This document shows positions 21,813 through 32,905 of a stretch of 64,000 nucleotides of DNA, piece by piece. The stretch's first letter is position 1; each line of letters opens with the position of its first letter. The notes beneath the pieces were generated by a model that had not been told where the DNA came from, did no database searches, and worked only from the letters and a program-made list of their open reading frames with translations. A program made the translations under genes and the position numbers. This DNA is from Taxawa tesnikishii (nom. ined.). Taxonomy: Eukaryota; Ascomycota; Dothideomycetes; Dothideales. The stretch is taken from positions 1,247,501 through 1,311,500 of the forward strand of contig JAPDRO010000007.1 of assembly GCA_030247885.1 (NCBI GenBank), written 5' to 3'.

Positions 21813-22320
21813 GCTGTCTCCTTGTTGGAAGGATGTATGACTGGGTGGTGCAAGGGCTGTGAGAGCAGAGTAGTCGGTCAGAGGCAGACGAGTGAGAGAA
21901 GAGGTATGAGAGGTATGAAAGGTATGAGAGGTATGATGGAAGTGGGATAGCCGTTGCCAAGCATGCTGGACCCTTGAACATTTTCTGGAGTCATGCGTGT
22001 GTGACTGCAGGATTGAATCATCCTGTGGCTGTGAGGTAGAGCGTGCCTTCCACAAGCAAACACCGCACCCGACGGTTTCTTGACTGATGCCTACTGTTCT
22101 GATATCTTCTTAAACAATCGTCTTCCGTTCTTCCTCCTTCTTCTCTTTGTTCTGCAACTATCACAACACCCTTCTTGCCACGCTCACAGCTCGTCTTTAG
22201 ATTCGAGCAGGTAGAGGCAGGCTAGGCTTCACGGGCACGAGACCACCAACCGAAACACATCGGATTACCGTTTCTGGGAACTCGTTCCATTTCTGTCCTC
22301 AACCTTCACATCTTCCAATC
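21813..22320. promoter_or_regulatory. Divergent promoter region of the ankyrin gene and tRNA ligase
   Basis: 508 bp between divergent start codons, including the short tandem repeat at 21901-21940 on the ankyrin side and pyrimidine-rich sequence on the ligase side. Confidence 0.35.
21901..21940. repeat. Short tandem repeat, unit about 10 bp (aggtatgaga), four copies
   Basis: aggtatgag, aggtatgaa, aggtatgag and aggtatgat follow one another, about 90-130 bp upstream of the ankyrin start, so it may lie in its 5' leader or promoter. Confidence 0.75.
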
Positions 22321-24806
22321 ATGGCTCACCGTGAGCAAGCTCCTTACCGGGCACAGGATGTCCACGAGATCTCGGAGATGCTCCGCGGCTTGGAGGCTCA
22401 CCAGAAGAAAAAGGGCGGCAAAGGCGGCTTCTCCTGCAAAAAGGCGACGTTTTCAATTGCAGGCACTGACACAACTGTCGATTCGTGGCGCATGCAGGAC
22501 TGGGACTACAAGAAGCCCAATCTCCCAACTTACGCGAGAGGTCTCTTCACCACCAAGAACTCCAAGGAAATCCCGAGATCGTTGTTCGTGGATACGACAA
22601 GTTCTTCAACCACGGTGAGGTCAGAAAGACCGAATGGCGCAATGTCGAGCAGAACACGAGAGGTCCCTACGAACTCAGCGTGAAGGAGAACGGTTGCATC
22701 ATCTTCATCTCTGGTCTCGAGGACGGGACGCTACTGGTGTGCAGCAAGCATTCGACCGGTGCCCGTGAGGACGCCGAAACGAGCCATGCTATTGCCGGAG
22801 AGCGCTGGGTTGACAAGCACCTTGCCACTGTCGGCAAGAACCGAAAGGATCTGGCTCTCAAGCTGCGAGAGATGAACGCTACAGCCGTTGCAGAACTCTG
22901 CGATGATGAGTTTGAGGAGCACGTCCTTGCCTACAACCCGGAGACGGCAGGTCTGTATCTTCATGGCATCAACCTCAACCTCCCCGAATTTGTCACTTAC
23001 CCTGGTCACCTCGTGGATCGCTTTGCCACCGAGTGGGGTTTCAAGAAGACCATGTATGTCATGGAGGATGACATCAAGAAGGTCAAGTCGTTCCTTGACA
23101 AGGTCGCCGAGACTGGCAACTACGCTGGCAGAGACACGGAGGGCTTTGTCATCCGTTGCCAGGCCAGGGAGACTGCGGACAGCCCATGGGAGGATTGGTT
23201 CTTCAAGTACAAGTTCGAGGAGCCCTATCTCATGTACAGACAATGGCGCGAGTGCACAAAGGCCGTCATAGCTGGACGTCCGCCCAAGTACAAGAAACAC
23301 AAGGATATCACCGAGCAGTATCTCCTCTACGCACGGAAGCGGCTACATGCGGATCCATCGCTTGGCAAGGCTTACAATCAGAATCACGGCATCATCAAGA
23401 TGAGAGACGACTTCCTTGCTGAGCGCGGCTTGAAGGGTTCCGATATCATCAAGCAGGAGATTGAGCGTGGCGAAGTCAGCGGATCTGCCATCACCAAGGA
23501 TGTTGTCATTGCCACAGTCGCGACCATTGGGTGTGGCAAGACCACTGTTGCGCTTGCACTTGCGAAGCTCTTCAACTGGGGCCACATCCAGAACGATAAC
23601 ATTCAAGGCAAAGGACGACCTGCACGGTTCGCTCAGTTGGTCTGCGACACTCTTCTGAAACACCCAGTCACGATTGCGGACCGAAACAACCATCAACGTC
23701 GTGAGCGTAAGCAACTCATTGAAGACGTTCAGAAGGTTATTCCTCAGGCCCACTTTATCGCTCTTCATTACGTACATGAAGGTCCCAACTACGATCAGAT
23801 CCGCGAGAAGACGCGTGAGCGTGTCCTTGGCCGCGGCGACAACCACCAAACCATTCAAGCCGGCTCGAAAGGCCAGGGCGAGATTATCGAGATCATGGAA
23901 GGTTTCATGCACCGCTTCGAACCTGTCAACCCAGAGAGCGATCCAGACGATGGCTTTGACCTAGTGATTGACCTGGATCCGACCGCTTCCTCGCGCGAGA
24001 ATCTCGAGACTGTCCTTGCTCAGCTGAATTCAGAGTTTCCACGTCTGTTCGGCAAGATGCCTACTGGCGAGGACCTTGACAACGCCATTGAAGCTGCGCT
24101 GAACGATTACAAGCCGGACATCCACCACGAGGTGGGCGGTAAGGGCGGAAGCAAGCAGAATGCCAGACGCCAGCACCAGCAGCAGCGCCGCATGGACGAT
24201 CAGCAAAACGGCGTCATGGGCAACACAGTCCATGCCAATGGCACCAACGGCGCTCAAGCGAAGCCCAAGGAGCGCAAGATCGAGTACTTTGGTGTTACCC
24301 TCCCCGCCGCACGTATCAACGCCATCCTGGACGCCGTGTTCCGCGATCAAGATGCAAACACGGCACGCATGTACCGGCAACTGCAGCAGCAGCGGCGCAT
24401 CCAGTCAGAATTCCACGTCACGCTCATGCACCGGGCCTCCGCGTCGCAGAACCAGGAGTACTGGAACCACCTGTCGGACCTGCACGCCGCCGCGTCGGAC
24501 GGCCAGTCCGACACTGAAGTCGGGAAGTGCAAGGTCATGCTTGAGCGCCTAGTCTGGGACAACAGGCTCATGTGCATCGTGGCGCGCCTCGCGCCGGCCG
24601 AGGAAGGGAAGGAGTGGCGCACGGTGAACGACACGGCGCACGTCACGGTAGGCACGGCAGATCAGAGTGTTAAGCCGAAGGAGAGTAATGATTTGCTGAA
24701 GAGGTGGTTGAAGGAGGGCAGTCAGGGAAGTGGAATTCAGGAGCTGGCGATCAGGGGCCATGTCGAGCTGACAGGCACGGTTAAGGGCATGGTGCAGAAG
24801 CATTGA
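22321..24806 (+). CDS. TRL1: Fungal tRNA ligase (ligase, kinase and cyclic phosphodiesterase), one apparent frame break
   Basis: A single exon, about 828 residues. It seals tRNA halves after intron removal and joins HAC1-type mRNA in the unfolded protein response. The N-terminal adenylyltransferase domain has the nucleotidyl-lysine motif ELSVKENGCIIF, then EGFVIRC and WFFKYKFEEPYLMYRQWRE. The central polynucleotide-kinase domain has the P-loop ATIGCGKTT and TIADRNNHQRRERKQL. The C-terminal 2H phosphodiesterase domain shows EFHVTLMHR and DTAHVTVGT, the two H-x-T motifs. The frame breaks at GG 22566-22567 between GLFTTKNSK and GNPEIVVRGYDKFFN; one additional G would restore the family sequence. 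It begins 508 bp from the divergent ankyrin gene. Confidence 0.92.
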
Positions 24807-24832
24807 TGACGATGATGATGATGATGCTGATG
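24804..24832. repeat. GAT trinucleotide microsatellite
   Basis: A gatgatgatgatgat stretch directly after the tRNA ligase stop codon, in the 3' UTR. Confidence 0.8.
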
Positions 24833-25523
24833 CATGGCACCGTTGTCGTGCAGGTCCATAGCGGGCCTTGCTGGAAGTGGTGGTGTGGTATTCACGCCAC
24901 AGGCCGGCTTGCGCTCTGAAGTTGTGACAGTAGATGGAAGGAAGCATTTACGGCATTATTGAGATCGAGATGGCACACCGACACGTGATGGCGGACGCCT
25001 GCTGTAGGGAGGTTGAGGCAGCCTCTGTTTCGGGCACTCGATTCACATGAAGGCGAGAAGCTTACGATGTTACGAACACATTCAGCTGGCAACGGCGCGG
25101 AAAAGTTTGGCTCAGGAAAGTTGGGGTTTACGATAGCCTGTCTATCTGACGCATGTATATAGACTAGGTATTGGAGAGTATTCTGTGCGTGGCTTCATGT
25201 CCGCTTGGCTTGCCGTCACCGCTCAAGGATTGAGGTGGAAGAGTTGACGATGTTGATGCATCTATGTATTGCTCGCACCTGGTACGATGGTACGACGTTG
25301 GAGTCGCGAATGCAATCCCTTGTTTAGGCAGGTCAATCACTGTCAATCACGTTCCTCAATCGGTGTGTAGCGTGGTGTTCCGAGATGGAGGAGAGCGGAA
25401 CAGAGCCGCAGACGTAATTGAGTAACCATGTCAGAAGGTCTATCATGAGTCAAGACTGTGTGCCATCCCATATGTTTCTTTCGTCCTTGTCGTTGCTAAA
25501 GGCTCCCAGAACTCGCATCGACT
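24833..25523. other. Intergenic region
   Basis: About 690 bp between tRNA ligase and the MFS gene on the same strand; no gene or strong element seen. Confidence 0.4.
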
Positions 25524-27022
25524 ATGATGGCACAAGAGGGGCAACAAGAATCTTACTTACTCGACGGACAACCGTCACCTGAGCGCGCATCTCAGGTTGG
25601 AGATGAGTCGCGTGACCTCCAAAATCAGACCCCTCATGGAAGACAGCGTGAGATGACCAAGGAGAAAATCTGCGTGCTGATAGCTTGTTCGCTCCTACAG
25701 CTCCCAATTTGGGGTATGCGGCTCCTCTCCCTTGCTGGCAGTTGTACTGCCCCGCTCACTTGATCGCAGGCTTCGCCATGAGCTATGGTGTATTCCAAGA
25801 GTACTATTCTGAGAGCCGGTTCCTGAAGGGCAATCCCTCTCTTACCGGCATTGTCGGAACGACTTTCAATGGTGTGATCTACATCTCTATGCCTTTCCTC
25901 TTTGCGGCTTTCACGCAGCGATGGGCGCGCTTCCGTCGACTGGTTTCGCTTTGTGGTGTTGCCCTCACCGCGCTGAGCTATCTTCTGTCGTCGTGGAGTA
26001 CCAACGTTTCGCACGTCGTAGTCACGCAGGGAGTACTGGCTTCCCTGGGTGGCACACTGATCTACAGCCCTACGACTCTCTCGCTTGGGGAATGGTGGGA
26101 GACCAGCAACCGCGCGGTGGCATACGGCATCGTTCTATCGAGTAAGAACGTCACTGGATCTGTATGTCCCTTCATCCTCCGCGCCCTGCTCGACCGCTAT
26201 GGATTCGGCCTCACGATGCGCATCTGGGCCGCAATCGTGGCCGGATGCAGTCTCGCCGCCATCTTCCTGATCCCAACTCAACACCACCCATTCAGCATCG
26301 CACCGTCCGAACGCCGGTCCCGGCAAACACCATGGCACTTCCTTAAACACCGCGCCTTCTACATCTGGAGCGTGGCCATCCTCCTACAGTCCGTCGGCTA
26401 TGGAATCCCCCAGACCTACCTAACAACCTACGCACGCTCATCCGCCTCACTATCCCAAACCTCCGCCACCCTCCTCCTCACCTTCTTCAACCTCCCCGGC
26501 ATCCTCTCCAGCTCCTTCTTCGGCTACCTGAGCGACAACAAACACCACCCTTTCACCGCGACCACGACGACCCTCATCTCCGCCCTCAGCTCTACGCTGA
26601 GCGTGTTCCTGCTCTGGGGCCTCGCATCCCCCGCGTCGGGATCCCGCAGCAGCATGCCCCTGCTGACCCTCTTCGCCATCATCTTCGGCTTCTTCGCCGG
26701 CGGGTACAGCGCCACGTGGGGCGGCATCGTCAACGAGATGGAGCGCGAGGCCCGCGATCGGAACGAGGCCATCGACTCGGGCGTGCTGTACGGCCTCCTG
26801 AACGGCGCGAGGGGGTTGGGCTACGTCAGTGGCGGCTTGGCTAGTGTGCCTTTGCTCAAGGCGGGGAGCAAGGGCACGGTGGGCGGGTTTGCGTATGAAA
26901 CGGAGTATATGCCGTTGATTGTGTTTACCGGGTTGAGTTCGTTGTTTGGGGCGTGGAGCGTGCTGTGGAAGGGGAGGAAGTTGCTGGGGAGGCATGTGCT
27001 GTCGGGGAATTGTTGCGTGTAG
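25524..27022 (+). CDS. Major facilitator superfamily transporter (monocarboxylate-permease-like)
   Basis: Exons 25524..25713 and 25770..27022 give 480 residues without a break; the join reads PIWGFAMSYGVFQEYY. About twelve hydrophobic segments can be counted, from ICVLIACSLLQLPIWGFAMSYG to MPLIVFTGLSSLFGAWSVLW. The start GFAMSYGVFQEYYS and GWW-like LGEWWETSNRAVAYGI segment after TM4 resemble fungal monocarboxylate-permease-like MFS proteins (MCH family). The second half has SFFGYLSDNKHHPF and GGYSATWGGIVNEM. The substrate cannot be assigned; the protein acts in a membrane, probably the plasma membrane. Confidence 0.85.
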
Positions 27023-27960
27023 GTTGTGTATGGATTGGTGAGTATCCGGATCTATCGTTTTCGTTGACAGGGTTACGGAGCCGCTCATTGGCTGGATATT
27101 GTGAGGTTGTATGATGTGTTAGGCTGTCAGTAAGGATCTCTCGTCGTACACGTGATCGTCTGCAACCGCATCGGCAAGCAATTTGGGTCCGTCATAACTA
27201 CGTTTCTCACAGGGTTCACAAACAGAAAATGATGTCGCCCTCGGGGTAATGAATCTTGTTCATGTGTGATAGAGTGGAGAGTTTGTACATCCAATTCGAC
27301 TCGTTGACCAAATCGGGTTAGATGCATCGAGCAGTCTCAGGGTTAAGCCGCTTCCGAGACTACCCGAAAGATGATCTTCCCATACTCGTGTACCTTTCCC
27401 ATACAATGGCAAACAGTGTCAGCAGATTTCTGTCCAAAATCGAGGTCGAGTATTGGGGGAACGTGGCAATTCTACCGCTGCAAGATGCTGTGTTGTTCGA
27501 TGCTGATTGCGATGAGGTTCAGTGTTGAGCATGGATGACGATGCGGTTCCGTGTGCCCAAGTACCTGAGTGCCTGAGTGCCTGGGTGCCCAGGTTCCCCA
27601 GCGCTTACCATTATCTGCCCATCGTTGTTGAGTGCAACTACCGACAAACAGCTGAGTTCACAGTGTTTCGATCGGGGAATCTTTGTTGCCTACTACAACC
27701 AGACCTCAAGCGTTCTGTACAATCCCAGGATGGACAAGAATGCGCATCTTTCGGAGAGCATGCGATCCCATGGAGATTCCGGTATAGTACAGCTGGACAT
27801 CTTCAACGAATTTCCGCCCAGAACAGTAGACCCCAGCATTCTTTACAACACTTCGAGGGGACCTGAAGAGAACCTTTCCGGGGTCATTTCAAGCGTCCGT
27901 ATCAGTTCTCCAGCAATCCCGAGCAAGCGGCGAAGTATTTCAACCTAGACAGAATGACTT
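27023..27960. other. Intergenic region with a possible 5' exon
   Basis: About 940 bp without a certain gene. The plus frame at 27712-27948 reads like coding sequence (MDKNAHLSESMRSHGDSGIVQLDIFNEF) and ends just before an acceptor-like ttctttcag at 27977-27985; it may be an upstream exon of the next gene, but no phase-consistent donor was found. Confidence 0.3.
27557..27592. repeat. Tandem repeat of an 8-bp unit (gagtgcct)
   Basis: Three to four diverged copies: cctgagtg, cctgagtg, cctgggtg, cccagg. Confidence 0.65.
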
Positions 27961-27985
27961 TACCCACATACTGACTTCTTTCAGG

Positions 27986-29214
27986 TACCGGAAGACAGGC
28001 AACCGATTTTCTGGGTATCCGGGACGAGCACAACCGTTTATCGACACGATCAAGGCAAATATGTTGCATTCGTGGCTGCGTCACACCGGACTGCCGCCAA
28101 ATGCAGGCCAGGCTGGTTTTCTTGGCGGGGTTTTGGAGGTTACTCCTGCGCCATTTTGAGCTGGTTCGACGGCTGTCAAGTCAACGATTCACCCTATAGC
28201 TCTGGCTCGTCCTCCGAATTCGCAGAGTCTCAATCCTTCATTCCACAGGCCCAACCGGCTGAAATTGGGTTTTCGGCCGACATGGGTGTAATTAATACCA
28301 CTCGAACACCATATGACTTCACTGGCATTCAAGACATCAACCAAATCCCTGTGGCGCAACGCATCTCCTCTGATGAGCTCAGAAAACACTATCGGCTGCG
28401 CTGCAAGAATCACCCATCCAGGACCAAACCTGAGCAGCTTGAACGGCACATGAGGGAGATTTATCAATGTACACGGAGTTGTGGCTTCAGAACGGACAAC
28501 GTTGCTCACTGGAAGCGCCACGAGGAGAGGCAATGCCTACAGGCTCTGTGGTCATGCCCGATGTGCTTTGAAAATCCGAAACGCAAGTCTCACGCACGCC
28601 ACGTCTTTCATCGTGAGGATCAATTCATTGGTCACCTCAAGAAAACCCACAAGAAGAGCCCAGGAGAATCCCTGGCCATGGCCAAATCCAATCGATTTAG
28701 CACTGGCTTTGCAATACCTTCTTGGTGTGGCTTTTGCTGCGGATGCCACAGATCTGAGAGCCTCGAAGACCGTCTTGATCATCTGGCTGAACACTTCAAG
28801 GATGGCAAGTGCATGAGAGACTGGATACCTGTGCCGGTTATTGAAGGCATCAGCATTGAAGATGGTGAGGACGAGGGCCATGGCGACGGCGACAGCGACA
28901 TCGGCGGCTCGCCGACCGGGCCAGGGAGCGGCGGCGCTCACAACGACGGTTCATCCTCAGGATCCGGAAATAGCGGTGATCCCTCTTCGGAGCCTGATGA
29001 GCGTGACGACTTCTGGGTCGGTTCCAACAGTGGCAGCGGGCCATCTGTTTGGCAGGGCTGGACACGTGCTTCAACGCCAGTATCGGATCTCGTACGTGCA
29101 ATGTTTGCCCTATGTTCCAACATTCGGCAAGTCTTGTACAAGATGGGTATCGTCCGTTCTCTGCTCTTCTGGATAGCCCAGGCATGGAAACCTACCAAAC
29201 CTGACACGTGGTAG
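27986..29214 (+). CDS. C2H2-type zinc-finger-like protein, start unresolved
   Basis: The open frame runs from an acceptor-like site at 27985 to a stop at 29214 (about 409 codons). No early ATG is in frame near its 5' end, so the first exon is missing or upstream. Cys/His motifs are WSCPMC...HARHVFHREDQFIGHLKKTH and WCGFCC...LEDRLDHLAEHF, the latter like the WCGFC...HIDEHF finger common in fungal C2H2 proteins. An acidic, Gly/Ser-rich linker (EDGEDEGHGDGDSDIGG to SGSGNSGDPSSEPDERDD) follows, then a hydrophobic C terminus (MFALCSNIRQVLYKMGIVRSLLFWIAQAW). It could be a transcription regulator or part of a larger membrane-anchored protein continuing into the next frame. Confidence in the exact limits is low. 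Confidence 0.5.
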
Positions 29215-29900
29215 CGCAAGTGCAAAGACCCGATCCATCGCAAATACCACGAGTCTACATGGTGGGATCAGGAGCCTCCGCGAAACTTGCCGCTCGCAAT
29301 CTCTTTAGCGCAATCAATAATCATAATCTTGTCTGTTTGTGTCCCCGGGACTTGTCGACGGTTGAGTGGTTACAACCTTATCTGGTCTCAATAGTCACTG
29401 TCGCATATGGAACCCTATCCTGGTGCTACCTGCTGGCGATGATCTGGATTATCTTGCAACTTTCCAAAGCAATCGTTTCGCAACCTCGGGTGGTTCAGCA
29501 GCTTCCGGCGCGTCAAGAATGCGGATATGACCGATTCATGATGTGGACTCGATTGATCCTCCTGTCATCGCTCGCAGTTCTGCTCACTGGGTCTGTTCTG
29601 GTTGTGTCTACTTACCTGCAAATTGGCGGAGGGTCATGTGTGAATCGTGTCTCCTTATTATTGCCACGCCATCTGGGCGAACACCTGCCGGAAGGGATTC
29701 ATGCTTTTGTCCCACCAAACTTCATATTTGTTTTCCTTACGAGCGTTCTTACGGTCTTTGTTGCGAACCTCCATCTGGATGGAAGGCAGCTCCAGAGTGT
29801 TGAGGATATATTCACGGACCACTCGGACATAACGCTGCCAAGGAAACTGATATCCATAAACTGGGATTATCTAGCTTCTGGACCTCAAGGCCGCGTCTGA
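29208..29900 (+). CDS. Possible membrane protein exon, unrecognised
   Basis: An open frame of about 230 codons with hydrophobic stretches LVSIVTVAYGTLSWCYLLAMIWIILQL (split here), LILLSSLAVLLTGSVLVVSTYLQI and FIFVFLTSVLTVFVANL. It has no in-frame ATG at the 5' end and overlaps the end of the zinc-finger frame; a donor-like ACACGTG|gtagcg lies at the overlap. It may be a second exon of that gene or a remnant. I do not recognise a family. Confidence 0.35.
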   Translation: MVAQVQRPDPSQIPRVYMVGSGASAKLAARNLFSAINNHNLVCLCPRDLSTVEWLQPYLVSIVTVAYGTLSWCYLLAMIWIILQLSKAIVSQPRVVQQLPARQECGYDRFMMWTRLILLSSLAVLLTGSVLVVSTYLQIGGGSCVNRVSLLLPRHLGEHLPEGIHAFVPPNFIFVFLTSVLTVFVANLHLDGRQLQSVEDIFTDHSDITLPRKLISINWDYLASGPQGRV

Positions 29901-30129
29901 TGGTCTTTTTGCTGCCTTTACCACTTCCGTAATTAAACATTCTAAATTACCCTCAACAGCTACACCACGATCGTGGCGCTTAATCCTTGGATGATCCATG
30001 GATTCCGTGGACTGAATTCACTTTCTGAGGCCAGTCTTGGCATGAACTATTCATTGCCAGCCCTACTCGCAATCACCACTCCGGAATGTTACGGGAACAA
30101 CAGAGCTCTGCAGTTCTTTTCGAGGGTTG

Positions 30130-30474
30130 ACTCCACTAGTGCGCCTGGAGAATTCCTTCTTCGTATCGCCGCTAGGAGATGTGACGAGCCCTGAAGCATC
30201 TGCTACCGGACGAAGATCCACATCTTGAGACTCGAAATTTTAGCTATGACGCCGATGTCTGGACGTTAGGATGTGTCGTGCTGGAAACACTCACCGTGGC
30301 TCACCACCATAAGTTGGAAGACTTGCGTAGCTTCATGGGCGAGCAAATATATGGTCAAATCCCCGAGCGAGTGCTCACTCCTTGTCACTTGTCGCCGCGC
30401 TTTCTCACTCTTCGGTATTGGTTTCGTGTTCATGGGTTTCTAATTGGACTTTTGTGCGCGACAACCGGCTGCTG
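30130..30474 (+). pseudogene. Protein-kinase-like C-lobe remnant
   Basis: The frame from about 30206 to 30474 contains NFSYDADVWTLGCVVLETLT, which matches kinase subdomain IX (DxWxxGC), and just before it another register gives TSPEA, resembling the APE motif. No N-lobe or HRD/DFG motifs are nearby and the register changes between the two motifs. It looks like a decayed or strongly truncated kinase gene. It could alternatively be the last exon of a gene in 27-30 kb. Confidence 0.4.
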
Positions 30475-30994
30475 AATAACACCTCGAGGCTGTGCAGGTG
30501 GCAAAGAAACTAAGTTCTTTCGTTCGGTGAACGCATCATCTCAATGTATAGATTCATATTTGTTAACCCGGACAACTCACTAGGAGCTCGATTTGCATAA
30601 CGAGAGTCTGACATTGTTCATGAAGTCTCATCAAACCGACAGTCATGACCTGATAACTGTGTCAACATAGTGTTTCGCAAGGTCTACGAAAAGGCGTCTT
30701 GCTTGACTCTGCCGAGGGATTTTTCCCGAGCCAGATGTTCCATCCCCTTGTAGGCACATCTGGGTACACGAGGCACCCCATCCCTCTCCAGGTACGTTGG
30801 GCATAAGCATGTCATGTGCCCACATGCCCACTGTGCCTCAAGAGCAGAAGGCATAATGGGCACTTCCTTAGTATATCTTTGTCCTCTTCACACATCTTTG
30901 TTCCCACGCAACTTTCCTTCAAACACCACAGCAAGCTCTGCCTTCACCATTCGAGTACCTACTGCCGAAGGACCACTAGCAACCGCCTCACACC
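30475..30994. other. Intergenic region
   Basis: About 520 bp; nothing supported. The 3' part (30880-30994) is pyrimidine-rich and suits a promoter and leader for the microprotein gene. Confidence 0.35.
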
Positions 30995-31210
30995 ATGACA
31001 ACGGCGATCGACGCTACCAATGACGGCTGGAGCTTCGACCTGAATGCTCTGCTAGACCTCATCGGAATCCTCGTCGCCGTCGTCATCGGCGGAATCCAGA
31101 TCCGTCTGATCCGTCAAGAGATCACTCGTAAGAAGCTATGTCCCCTTGCCGAAAACTTCACCATTGACGTGTTGCTTGCAGGCTCCCATCGGGCTAACCC
31201 ACGTGGCTGA
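30995..31210 (+). CDS. Microprotein of 53 residues with one membrane helix
   Basis: ATG at 30995 after a pyrimidine- and CAA-rich leader typical of expressed fungal genes. Exon 1 encodes MTTAIDATNDGWSFDL, then NALLDLIGILVAVVIGGIQIRLI as a single transmembrane segment and RQEITR. A 54-nt intron (31128..31181, gtaagaag...gcttgcag) joins phase 1 to SHRANPRG and a stop. Without splicing the frame is also open (71 codons), because the intron length is divisible by three. No family recognised. The consensus donor and acceptor, the phase match and the clean helix argue for a real gene; the short length argues for caution. Confidence 0.5.
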   Translation: MTTAIDATNDGWSFDLNALLDLIGILVAVVIGGIQIRLIRQEITRKKLCPLAENFTIDVLLAGSHRANPRG

Positions 31211-32742
31211 AAGTCATCATTCTTTGCGTGCACGATGCATCCAACCCAGTAGGTCCTTCTGTCCTGCGTCCTGCAATGCTGTGCTGATGTATATGAGTCC
31301 GAGTGGAAATCAGGACGTACCATCATGGTCTGGAGGGAGGCCGTAGGATGTGTAAGACTTGCGGATATGGGAACGATTTGACGGCTGTTGACTATGTTGC
31401 TGCCGGTGTTTGGGTTGTGCTAGACGCTTCTTCATCTTATTGTTTTCTTGAATGATCGTGATCTCCGGGGCAGCGATGCTCTCAGTAGGCATTCCAATTG
31501 ACTGCTTGCCGCGACAAACCGACGGCATTGTTAGCCAATATCGCGCGTTAACGTGAGCCAGATAGTCATCGAAGTGTTGTCCGAGATGTACTGAAGAACA
31601 CCTCAACAGTATATTTCATTGAGTTCATTCGAGATGGATCCACGGGATTGTATGATAAGCCGGCGGTGTTACTGAGAAAGGGAAGAGGTAGAAGAGGATT
31701 GAACTCGGCAGGGCGTCCTGGGGAGACGCGAGAAAGACGCGTCTTATATAGAACGCTTGTCGTGACTTCCTGTTTCTTTCCTCGGCGTTTGCCATCAGCC
31801 AGTTCAAGCCATGCATGTATTGACTGTCGACAGCTACCTGACTGAGAGCCATGCTTGTCATTAGATTGATGTCACAGAGCGCGGTACCCGCCACCGTCAG
31901 CAACGCGATAGCACCTGTCAAACAGTGGCCAGGTACGTGTTCTATAGCTCCCGATGGCGCTGTTGCACGTCAGGCACCCGAAGAGTCCAACGAAAATAGC
32001 AGGCAGGCAGGCAGGCCCTCAGCAACCGACAACAGCGCTGAGAACCAAGCTCTACAGCCCGGGTCCGTCAACCCCTGGACAGCAGACTCTCACGCATGTC
32101 ACAAAGACCACATCTTCTTGGCTGAGCAAACACAATCTCAATACGCCTGTCTTGGTACGCCTCGAGTGTGGCGGAGACGGACAACAAGATGGTCTATGAC
32201 TGGATGAATCACGGAGCCCTAAACGGGCAAGCGGCTCTTCGGCCCGACGCCTGTCCGACAGCAACACCTGCCCTCTGTCTCAGCAACCATCACCACAACA
32301 CAGAAAGACAGTACGTGATAGCATTGCTGTGAACACTAAGGCTTGATATGTTCACGGCAGCTTTGTGATTCTCTGCCTGAAAAGCATTGGCGCTGGCTTG
32401 GCCATTGCACTGAAACGCTCCAAGAGCAACCTCACTGCATCCCGCACCGACAACAGATTGAGAATCTGATATTCCATCACTAATTGAGAACACATATCAG
32501 GGATTCTCCATTAATTGGCGCTCTGGTGTCCATCAGTAATGGCTGAATCCATGGCCTATGGTGCCAACGTGAGCAGGCTCCACTACTGGCCTACATATCA
32601 CTTCACTCCACACTCTCCACTGCATCTGGCCGGTTTCAACCGCGTTCGGCTCCCGATTTGCGTACCTGAAGATGCCCAGATCCGCTCACCTTCCTGTTCC
32701 GATCCATGAAGTCGGAAGTCTATCTCTAGCTTACAAGTGGGT

Positions 32743-32767
32743 AGAGGCCGGAAGGGTTCCGGCCTCT
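32743..32767. promoter_or_regulatory. Perfect inverted repeat with 11-bp arms upstream of the dioxygenase
   Basis: agaggccggaa, spacer ggg, then ttccggcctct. The centre contains CGG-N8-CCG, the kind of spaced inverted triplet bound by Zn2Cys6 factors. A further half copy (gaggccgg) lies at 32779-32786. It is about 140-160 bp before the ATG and 35-60 bp before a TATA-like sequence. Confidence 0.5.
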
Positions 32768-32801
32768 TGTGGGTAACGAGGCCGGCACCATTTCCGGCCA
32801 C

Positions 32802-32813
32802 GAAATATATAAT
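32802..32813 (+). promoter_or_regulatory. TATA-like element of the dioxygenase gene
   Basis: gaaatatataat, about 95-105 bp upstream of the ATG at 32906. Confidence 0.45.
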
Positions 32814-32905
32814 CCTTCTCATTCCTCCGCGTTTCTTCCAGCTTCTCAACATTCTCAGTAAATACATCTGACTTCTCCACATCAAGATTTGCAATCCCCC
32901 AAACC

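Larger units (their letters stand above)
31211..32905. other. 1.7-kb region without a supported gene
   Basis: Several frames of 60-120 codons exist on both strands (for example minus 31625-31921 and minus 31310-31606), but codon use and composition look random. The last 200 bp are the dioxygenase promoter. Confidence 0.4.

Noticed and set aside
21268-21981. Long arginine- and proline-rich frames around the ankyrin gene
   Set aside because: They are out-of-register readings of very GC-rich coding sequence.
22731-23912. Minus-strand frames of 189 codons opposite tRNA ligase
   Set aside because: Antisense shadows of a certain gene without recognisable domains.
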